The notes beneath the pieces were generated by a model. It did no database searches and was not told where the DNA came from. It saw only the letters and a list, made by a program, of their open reading frames with translations. Position numbers and translations under genes: made by a program. Positions 56,395 to 64,000 of a stretch of 64,000 bases of DNA are shown here, piece after piece. The first letter of the stretch is position 1. Every line of letters starts with the position of its first letter. Location of the stretch: assembly GCF_000321225.1 (NCBI RefSeq), contig NW_004451524.1, forward strand, positions 1 to 64,000, in the 5' to 3' direction. The stretch comes from Odobenus rosmarus divergens (lineage: Eukaryota; Chordata; Mammalia; Carnivora; Odobenidae).

Positions 56395-57040
56395 GATTTC
56401 CTTTTTAACATTATTTTTAATTAAAAAAATTTTTTTAGATTTCCTTTTTTAAAAATAAATCTTTTATTTGGGAATAATTTTAGATTCACAGGAAAGTTGA
56501 AAATAGAGTACATAAAGTTTCCATCTACTGCTCCCCTAATTTCCCTTAGTGTTGGCCTCTTATATCACCCACATATATTCATCAAGACTAAGGAACCGAC
56601 ACTGGCACAGTATTATTAACTAAATTCTAGACTTTATTTGAATTCCACCTACTTTTCCACTGATGCCCCCTTTCCCTCTCAAGCAGTCCCAATCAGGCTA
56701 TCACATTGCATTGAGTTCTGGTGGCTCCTTAGTCTCCCCTGGTCTGTGACTGTATCTCATTGCTTCCATCCTTTTCATGACCTTGACAGTTTTGAAGAGT
56801 ACTGGTCAGGCATTTTGTAGAATATCACTCAATTTGGATTTTCTTTTTTTCTAATGAATAGTCTGCGGTTAGGGGTTTTTTGGAAAATATCACCCAGGTG
56901 AAGTTATCAGGAAGTACATGATGTCAGCATGAATTCTCACTGGGATGTTAACTTTGATCACTTAGTCAAGGTGGTGTTTACCAGGCTGTCATATTTTTTT
57001 TTAACTTACAGCGTCATCTCACTTTATCAGACTTGTTTCT
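56395..57040 (-). repeat. Old L1 (L1M) 3'UTR remnant
   Basis: GATTCACAGGAAAGTTGAAA, then TATTAACTAAATTCTAGACT, TCCTTAGTCTCCCCTGGTCT, TTTTGAAGAGTACTGGTCAG and TGTTAACTTTGATCACTTAG match a well-known old L1 3' region. The orientation is inferred from the T-rich start on the left. The short frame at 56638-56820 lies inside it. Confidence 0.75.
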
Positions 57041-57609
57041 GGTCACTGCTCCAACTTATTAGCATGTTTTTTTAAGAACATTTTTATCTGCTCATGCAAA
57101 GTTTGTTAAATGCCAGGAAAATGTTCTAGGAAAGGGGAGAAGGTGGCATTCCAGAGCACAGTATGTGTAAATAAGTAGTACGCTCTGTGGACAGAATTTA
57201 ATGGGAAAAATTTAATAAACTTTAGGCGAGACTGAAATGTCTGCAAATACTAAGTAGTACATTAAAAGTAAAATGACTAATAAAATGTCTTTAACTGCGT
57301 TCGTGTTAGGGGATAAATTTATTAGCTAGGACTTAGCCCTAATTCCTGGCATGCTGCTCTAGACACCCAAGGCTCAAAGCTGATTCTCTGCCAAATACTA
57401 GGTCTCTATTTCACAGCTGTATTTGTTGTTTAAGAACTGCCCCGTGGGGCCTGGTGGACAATGATATCAAAAGTAACACAGATTAAATAAAAGGGATATG
57501 GAGGCCAGGCCAGCCTTGTTTCATCTATTGCTCCTTCATTATCCTTAACATTTAGGCTAGTGGACATGTCAGTGAGGAATGCTGAGCCTCTCACTCCAAT
57601 GGAAAGATG
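57041..57609. other. Unassigned DNA
   Basis: Nothing is recognised. The right end may hold a decayed 5' part of the following MLT1. Confidence 0.45.
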
Positions 57610-57870
57610 CAACATCATTGTCTTTGAAGATGGGAGGAAGGGGGGTCATGCCAAGGCATGTGGGCAGCCTCTAGAAGCTAGAAAAGGCAAAGAAATGTAT
57701 TCTCTTCTAGAGCCTCCAACAAGGAACACAGCCCTGCCCACACCTTGATTTTAGTGCAGCGAAATGTATTTGGAGCTTCTTACCTACAGAGCTGGAAGAG
57801 AATAAATTTGTATTGTTTTAATTCACTAAGTTTTTGGTAATTTGTTACAGCATCCATGGAAAATTAACCC
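57610..57870 (+). repeat. MLT1 LTR, 3' half
   Basis: GAAGATGGGAGGAAGGGGGG, then GGCAGCCTCTAGAAGCTAGA, CACACCTTGATTTTAGTGCA, AATAAATTTGTATTGTTTTA and TTTGGTAATTTGTTACAGCA are the second half of a MLT1C/D-type LTR in order. Confidence 0.85.
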
Positions 57871-58069
57871 CAATAGGTAATGACCTAGCTCAGTTATACA
57901 CCCAGCTCCTTCATACCCAACTGTCTGGTAAAGTCATATTACTGTTTTTAGTTTCTTCTGAATTTAAGGACTTGACTTCTTTACGCTTTGATGCCTTCCT
58001 CTCTGTACAATAGATTTCTCTTCCCCATTCTCCTGTACTTAACATTTTTTCTATTCAATCATCATTTTT

Positions 58070-58146
58070 GGTTTGTTTTTTAAATTATTTTATTTGTGGA
58101 GGATATCAGTACACACAATTGGATTGATTCAGTTCATCATGTTAGG
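58070..58146 (-). repeat. Possible left end of an old L1
   Basis: An AT-rich stretch that may be the 3' end of the old L1 which continues to the right of the SINE at 58.2 kb. The match is weak. Confidence 0.35.
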
Positions 58147-58157
58147 TGAACAAGATC

Positions 58158-58349
58158 TTTTTTTTTTAAGATTTTATTTATTTATTTGACAGACACAGCG
58201 AGAGAGGGAACACAAGCAGGGGGAGTGGGAGAGGAAGAAGCAGGCTTCCCACAGAGCAGGGAGCCCGATGCGGGGCTTGATCCCAGGACTCCGGGATCAT
58301 GACCTGAGTCGAAGGCAGACGCTTAACGACTGAGCCACCCAGGAGCCCT
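58158..58349 (-). mobile_element. Young CAN-SINE, arctoid-type
   Basis: Head on the right (GCCACCCAGGAGCCC), tail on the left. The target-site duplication TGAACAAGATC lies at 58147-58157 and 58352-58362. It is closely related to the copy at 35.5 kb. Confidence 0.95.
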
Positions 58350-58539
58350 GATGAACAAGATCATTATTGGTGTAAGTCTTCTCCTTCTTTCTTTTTCTTA
58401 ATTCTCTTGTTGACATCTTTTACTCTCATTGCCAGTTCTATTCTTCTCCCCCCAGTTCGTGGTCTAATACCTTTCTAATATGTACATATATGTCATGTTC
58501 CTTAAAAAAATACATAAATTGTATCTTAGGTTAGATCTC

Positions 58540-59252
58540 ATTTTGAATCTTGCTTGCTTTACTCAAGATTATGTGTTGGAGACCTGTTCCTACTAACAAG
58601 TGTAGATTTATTTTATTGCTTTTCCTGCTATCTGATATTTTGCTTCATGAATTTGGCAAATTTCATTTCCCCATTCCACTCTGATGGATATTTAGTTTGT
58701 CCCTGGCTTCTAGCTCTTAGAAACAAGTGTGGAATGTGCATAGTGTAGACACACATGCATTTTTAATTTTGTCAAATGTGGCCACAATGCTTCGCAGAAT
58801 GTCTTACCAATCTAGCTTCCAGAGGACAGTATTTCCCAAAGCCTCAGTAATACTGAGTGTGATGTAAAAGTATGTTTCAGGAAATATTTGCTGATTTCTA
58901 CTGAGGTTTTTAATATCTCTTTCTGTGCTTATTTGCCCCTTGTGCTTTTTAAATTTTTTTCCTGTGCAGTGTATAGTCACATTTTCTGCCCATCCTCCTA
59001 TACTGTGGCTTTTGTTACAGAGTTTTAGGACATTTTTATGTAGTCTAGTCCTTATTGGTTATACATCTTACTAATGTCTTCTCAGGGCCTGCTGTTTTAA
59101 ATTGATTGTGTCTGTGGCATTGTTCATCGTAAAGTTGCTAATTTTAACATAGCCAAATTTATGAGTCTTTCCTTTTATACTTCATGGGTTTTTTTTTCCT
59201 TCAGACTTATTTAAGAAATCTGTTTTAACCCTAACATCATACATTTTTATCC
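58540..59252 (-). mobile_element. Old L1 (L1M) 3' part
   Basis: CATTCCACTCTGATGGATAT, TTAGTTTGTCCCTGGCTTCT, then ACAGAGTTTTAGGACATTTT and GCTAATTTTAACATAGCCAA follow old L1 ORF2 in reverse with many changes. It is interrupted by a SINE at 59267. Confidence 0.7.
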
Positions 59253-59266
59253 TGTAGTTTCTTCTT

Positions 59267-59451
59267 TCTTTAAAAGATTAATTTATTTGTTTCAGAGGGA
59301 GGACGAGTGTGAAAGAGAGAACACTAGCAGAAGGGTCAGAGGGAGAGGGAGAAGCAGACTCCTCGCAGAGAGCCATGTGGGGCTGGATCCCAGGACCCTG
59401 GGATCCCGAAGGCAGACGCTTAACTGATTGAGCCACCCAGGTGCCACCTCA
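59267..59451 (-). mobile_element. CAN-SINE inserted in an old L1
   Basis: Head on the right (GCCACCCAGGTGCCAC), tail on the left. A perfect duplication, TGTAGTTTCTTCTT, lies at 59253-59266 and 59452-59465. A small internal deletion removes most of the ATCATGACCTGAGCC segment. Confidence 0.95.
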
Positions 59452-59465
59452 TGTAGTTTCTTCTT

Positions 59466-60080
59466 GCAGGGTTTCCCTTTTCACACTAATAGGTTTAATC
59501 TACCTAAAATGTATTTTTTATGTATTGTTTGAGGAGGGATTTAATTATTCCCAAAATAATGAACTCACTTCTCTGCACTATTTGTCATATAGTAAGTTGT
59601 CATACAGTAAGCTATTTGGTTCCATTGATCTATTGTTTTTTATGTTCTGGTGCCAAATGTATGCTGTTTTAATTACTATGACATTGTGAGCTCCCTTTGT
59701 TTGATTTACATATTTTTAAACTATCTTCAGACCTTTACTGGTACAATCATTCTTCAGTGTAAAGTATACTCACGATATGTCAAGTTCCCAAAGACATGAT
59801 TAGATTTTGTTTGGATTTGCATTCAATTTTAGATTAACTGGATTTTCTAAATTAACCCACATATTATCTTTATAGTGTAGAGTCTTTCCCACATAAACAT
59901 GGAATATCTCTGCATTTATTAAAGTATCTTTTATGTCCTTTAATAAAGCTTCAGAATGTACTTCATAAATATTTTATACAATGCTACTTGTTTTCTCAAT
60001 ATTTTAAAAGTAATTTTGCTACTGTGTTCTTTTTTATTACATTTTCTCATTTATTTTTGCTGGTGGTGTCCATTGGAATT
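59466..60080 (-). mobile_element. Old L1 (L1M) ORF2 remnant, continued
   Basis: TTTGGTTCCATTGATCTATT, TGTTCTGGTGCCAAATGTAT, GATTTGCATTCAATTTTAGA, ACATGGAATATCTCTGCATT and GTCCTTTAATAAAGCTTCAG are in the order of the reverse of L1 ORF2 reverse transcriptase and downstream coding sequence. No frame survives. Confidence 0.78.
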
Positions 60081-60480
60081 CTTCTATTAGTTATAATGTC
60101 TTGGTTCTCTAGTAGGAAAAGGCACCAAACTTCAGTGGTATGACGTCTTCAATGAACTATAATCTTTCCTTGTGAAAAGTCTTTCATGTTGGTTGGCCAT
60201 CTTGGATAACTGTATTCAGATTGGTGGGCATCACTCCTATAGGCTAATAAACTGGCTGTTTTCTTCCTAAGGAAGTAGAGTCTCAAAATGTATCTTTATC
60301 TCTTCTAACTCTAGGCCCCAAAGTAAACTGGTAAATTGCTGACTCTTGGAGGAGTCTTTCCCATTAAAATGTGATCAGGAGAGATTTTGTATCATTATAT
60401 GGATTCTGAAAGTTTGTTAACATTCATCTGTAGGACTCCTTAAGGGAGGTGACTTTGGGGAAAGAATGTTTATCTCTGTT
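60081..60480. other. Unassigned DNA inside the old L1
   Basis: This 0.4 kb breaks the L1 order. It may be an old unrecognised insertion. Confidence 0.4.
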
Positions 60481-60800
60481 TTGATTTTTTGTGATCTGGT
60501 CCAGTTTTCTATTTCTCAGATCAGTTTTGAATATTCATTTTTTAATTAAGAATATTACCCATTTTATCTAAATTTCCAAATTTATTGACAGATGAGAAAG
60601 ACGTGTTCTTTTATTGCCCAGAATACACAGGATTTTTAAGCTATGTTTTTCTCATTGATTTCAAATTTTATTGTAGTGTGATCAGATAATATAGTCTTCA
60701 TAATGTCAGTTCTTTAAAATCATTAGGAATGCTTTTGTGATCTCTACATGGCCATTTAAAAAATGTGTGTTTGATAAATGTGCATTGTCCGTTAATGTGT
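60481..60800 (-). mobile_element. Old L1 (L1M) ORF2 remnant, upstream part
   Basis: ATCTAAATTTCCAAATTTAT, TTATTGTAGTGTGATCAGAT and GTTTGATAAATGTGCATTGT follow the reverse of a more 5' part of old L1 ORF2. Confidence 0.68.
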
Positions 60801-60816
60801 GAAATCCCAGTTTTTG

Positions 60817-61020
60817 TTTTATGGGTTTTTTAAAAAGATTTTATTTATTTATTTTTTGAGAGAGTGAGCAGGGTAGGGGCAGAGGTAGAGAGAGAATGTC
60901 AAGCAGACTCCATGCTGAGCACAGAGCCCAATGCGGGGCTCAATGTCACAACTCTGAGATCATGACCTGCGCCAAAATCAAGTGTTGGACACTTAACCGA
61001 TTGAACCACCCAGGCACCCC
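60817..61020 (-). mobile_element. CAN-SINE inserted in an old L1
   Basis: Head on the right (ACCACCCAGGCACCCC), tail on the left. The target-site duplication GAAATCCCAGTTTTTG starts at 60801. The right copy, GAAATCCCAAGTTTTTT, starts at 61021 with a one-base difference. Confidence 0.94.
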
Positions 61021-61200
61021 GAAATCCCAAGTTTTTTAATCATGTTACCCAAATGTTACTGTTGTTTATTTTTTGTGTGCATATTTCAAAAGTTTCTGAA
61101 AGGACTGTATTACATCTCATAAAATTATAGGTTTGTTTCTTCCTGTATCCTTTCAATTTTTGCTTTATTTCAAGGACATAAAATTGCTGTGACGTACATA
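61021..61200 (-). mobile_element. Old L1 (L1M) ORF2 remnant, last piece
   Basis: TTAATCATGTTACCCAAATG then CTGTATCCTTTCAATTTTTG continue the same L1 after the SINE. Confidence 0.55.
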
Positions 61201-61819
61201 ACACTTACAATGAGATCTCTCATTGCATAATATGAGACAGGAAGAGAGCTTAATATATGGTCATAAAAAGGATCAGGGTGTTGGGGGAAAATGAGCACCA
61301 TCACTAATATATTTATTTATTTGAATGCATATCATGCATTTTTTAATTTATAAAAGATGTAACAGACTAGCCTACCTTTTGAAAGAGTAACATTCTGGGC
61401 ATAGAGCACAACATGAATGCTGAAAACAATTTCAAAATAATATAAAGCCATATAACTGAAACATATAATCATTTTGGGGGAAAAGTTAATTTGGGTTATC
61501 AGGAAAGATGAAACATGATTAGCATTTGCATTGAGTCATCTAGACCTTGAGGGAATGATGGGTTATTAAATAAGATCTTGAAAAAAAGTAAAGATTTTGG
61601 AATTGTGTTGAAATGGGAAGTGATGTTCATAGGCAGAGAGAAGGAATAAAGGAAGACATAAGCTGGAAGGAAGTGCTTTTGTTTAACATGAGCTCATGTG
61701 GTCAGTATCCAAGCAGAATCCCAAGCCAAGAGACATGGCCCAGGAATTCAAGTAGTTAATTGAAATTAATTTAACTTCTTAAATTTTTTATATAAATCTT
61801 GACCATTTAGCTAGTTTTT
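61201..61819. other. Unassigned AT-rich DNA
   Basis: Nothing is recognised. Confidence 0.5.
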
Positions 61820-61836
61820 AAAAAGTATGCTGAACA

Positions 61837-62043
61837 GGGGCTCCTGGGTGGCTCAGTCACTTGGATGTCCGACTCTTGATTTCCGCTGAGGTCGTGATCT
61901 CAGGTTGTGATCTCGGGTCGTGGGATCGAGCCCTGTGATGGAGAGGGCTTGGTGCTCAGTGAGGAGTCTGCTTGTCCTTCTCCCTCTGCTCCTCCCCCGC
62001 TTGCTCTCTTTCTCTCAAATAAATAAAGCTTTTAAAAAAAAAT
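61837..62043 (+). mobile_element. CAN-SINE with internal duplication
   Basis: The head GGGGCTCCTGGGTGGCTCAG starts at about 61837. A perfect target-site duplication, AAAAAGTATGCTGAA, lies at 61820-61834 and 62044-62058. The segment between the A- and B-box regions is repeated (GTCGTGATCTCAGGTTGTGA, then TCTCGGGTCGTGGGATCGAG). This lengthens the tRNA-like head by about 20 bases. Confidence 0.95.
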
Positions 62044-62058
62044 AAAAAGTATGCTGAA

Positions 62059-63653
62059 TAGAAAGGAGAATGAAAGAAATCCCAAAGTTTCAGGCTAGGG
62101 TTAGGAAAACCTTGGGGAGGTTTTCGAATATTGAGTGTGGTTCTGAAATCATCACAGACCCTGAGGAGGAGACAAGTCTTTTTCTGAAGTACTATTTTAA
62201 AATGACAATGAATGAAGATTAATTCCCAGTCATATAAGAATACAGTTTTCACTTCTAGGCTCCAAAGCAACTCTTAAAAACAAAACAAAACAAAAAACTC
62301 TTTTGTATCATTTATATATTGAAGAAAAATAAATAGATAAAAAGCCATGGTAACAGCAAGCTTATCACTGAAGTGATTCTGATAGATAAAATCAACGTTT
62401 TTGGTGGATAAGCTCCACTAATGCTAATTGTTTTTCTTGTTTGACTCCTGGATCTTAACTTTATTCATGCTAGAATACTATTGAGATTTTGGTACTAGTA
62501 CTGAAAAGATGGGAAAACTCCTTTCTAAATACTTATAGTCAGAATAGGCGAATATACATTTGCAAAAATTAATTGCACAATGAAAACCTGCTGCATAATC
62601 TGCAAGTCTGCTTCAGCTGAACCATCATGCTGAAGTCAGTTTGTTTGCTCAGCCCTGGTAGAGCAGGACCTTTCCCCGTGGAAGAAAGCAAAGATGTACG
62701 AGCCACTGTTTGTGAAAGCCAGATGGTGTGGAGTTCTTTCTAAAAGGCTGGGAACATCACCATCTTCTGAAGGAGGAAAGTGAATAAATGCCACCCCTAT
62801 TTCTTCCAAAGCTAAATGTTCTCGCTTTTTTCCAATTTGATTTTCTCAACCGGAGAAAATCTTTCTCTTTGTCCTCTGCCAGGTGCCAGAAGTCTTAGAG
62901 GAGAAAAAAAGCCAAGAAGTCTCAGGAATCACTGCAAACAGTCTGGTCAGCTGGGACAGTGGCATCTGTGGCTGATGTGGCTTTAAATTCCTGGCTGGAA
63001 AAATATGTACTTGGGTTGCTCCACCATTGAGGTATAGCTTCCAAGATTGTTTGCTTCATTATAATTCACTTCTGTAAGTTTTTTTTTTTTTAATTGAGAT
63101 CTTCCTTATAGAAATCTCTTATGTTTTACTGCTTCGATGATGAGCGGAGATTAGCTTTGCATTTGCAAAATTAAATTACTTTCCCAAAGTATTTCTTAAT
63201 TTTCATGCAGATGCCACTGAAAATTTCAAGAGAGTGAAAAGTTGTTAGCTGCACTTTAAATACCAGAAAATCTCTGTGTGGGAAGGAGAGGGGAAGAGTG
63301 TGAAATTACTTTTATTTTAAAATTGAACATAGGGGTATTCATTCTGCAGAATCCACATCTGGAGAATAAGTACCTGAGGGGAAAATGCTTTCATAGTTCA
63401 AATTTTGAACATTTTTAGTATCAAACATTTGGATCAATATCTACCAAGGAAAAACAAAAGGTATTAAAAATGAAGTGTGATCAGCCCCTGTATCATGAGA
63501 GCGGGGTCCTGTGAGACACCCCAACAATGTTATCAATGAGTTGAGATCTATCACAATAGTCCCTCTCTGATGTCCTTCTAATTCCATATCCCCTTCCCAT
63601 CTCTAAAACAACAGAGTTCAGGAATTCCATAATGGTTTACTTTAATACACTTT
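62059..63653. other. Repeat-poor DNA
   Basis: An AAAAC-type run lies near 62275-62297 and a T12 run near 63080. The part 62580-63060 is less AT-rich than its surroundings and shows no repeat. No gene is recognised. Confidence 0.45.
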
Positions 63654-64000
63654 TGTTGAAGAGGAAAATCATCTTCCTGTTACCTCTTAGGTTCAGTGCC
63701 TGCAACCTGTGAATTAAATTGATGAATGAAAGATGAACAGATGAAAGGTTTATTTGTGTGTACACAAGAGCCAATACAAGAAACAGCTGGTGGCTAAATG
63801 ATTAAAGTTAAAGGTTTATATACCAAACTTAGCAGGGGAGAGGGAGTGGGGAGGGATGGCTTCTATGGGAGGAACAAATGGGTTTTTAGGAAAACAAATG
63901 GGAGATAAGAAAGTTTGTGATAATGTCTGTCTATACAGGTATGAGTAGTCTTTCTGTTTTCTTCAGGGTCATAAAACTCCCACAAGAGAGGGGATTTATG
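63654..64000 (-). mobile_element. ERV1-like LTR, cut by the window edge
   Basis: On the minus strand this has the 3' layout of a class I LTR: a TATA element (GGTATATAAACC, plus strand 63813-63824), then about 60 bases later AATAAA (plus strand TTTATT at 63749-63754), then an end with TTTAATTCACAGG and ACTGAACCTAAGAGG. The terminal TG of the plus strand at 63654 is the likely edge. The U3 region continues beyond 64000. No viral coding sequence is seen inside the window. Confidence 0.65.

Overview
The window is nuclear DNA from a carnivoran mammal. The clearest sign is about two dozen tRNA-Lys-derived CAN-SINE copies, whose heads read GGGCGCCTGGGTGGCTCAG or close variants. Their long forms end in a CT-rich block and (AAATA)n. 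Several copies (19.6, 26.1, 35.5 and 58.2 kb) carry a form that I associate with arctoid carnivores (bears, seals, musteloids) rather than dogs or cats. An ursid or pinniped source is the best guess, but this is inference. I see no bacterial, phage or plasmid features.

I found no gene that I can name. The window reads as intergenic or intronic DNA, AT-rich and dominated by retrotransposons of different ages. The nearest thing to a host coding signal is one unconfirmed candidate 3'-terminal exon at 5074-5284 on the + strand. It has a pyrimidine tract with CAG, an open frame to a stop, and AATAAA 51 bases later. A short GC-rich block with CpGs, a CACGTG E-box and GC boxes lies at 22.97-23.11 kb. 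Another stretch with an unexplained open frame lies at 39.84-40.32 kb on the minus strand.

Layout: 0-0.76 kb, a rearranged L1 with an inverted 5'UTR joined to the ORF2 endonuclease region. 0.8-9 kb, mostly single-copy DNA with three SINEs, two L2 pieces and a MIR. 9-15.6 kb, L1 3' fragments, an L2, SINEs and a three-SINE cluster sharing one target site. 17-25 kb, an old MLT1 LTR, MIRs, a SINE inside L1 tail sequence, and a second MLT1 followed by another old LTR. 27-30.5 kb, three minus-strand MaLR LTRs interrupted by an L1 with an expanded AAAG tail. 33-36 kb, SINEs and single-copy DNA. 37.6-39.3 kb, a younger L1 nested in an older one. 42-43.8 kb, a MIR and a MLT1 LTR. 44.7-46.8 kb, an old L1 carrying a solo retroviral LTR and a SINE. 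48-51.6 kb, a MLT1, the longest carnivore L1 tail in the window, and a short SINE. 53-56 kb, a long repeat-poor stretch. 56-61.2 kb, L1 pieces, a MLT1 half and a heavily interrupted old L1. 61.8-64 kb, a SINE, single-copy DNA, and an ERV1-like LTR running off the right edge.

No set of genes works together here, so the biology is insertion history. Target-site duplications (TSDs) are visible for most SINEs and three of the L1s, which fixes many boundaries to within a base or two. All repeat names come from memory of consensus sequences, without a database search. Family-level calls are firmer than subfamily calls. I did not find a new biological system in this window.
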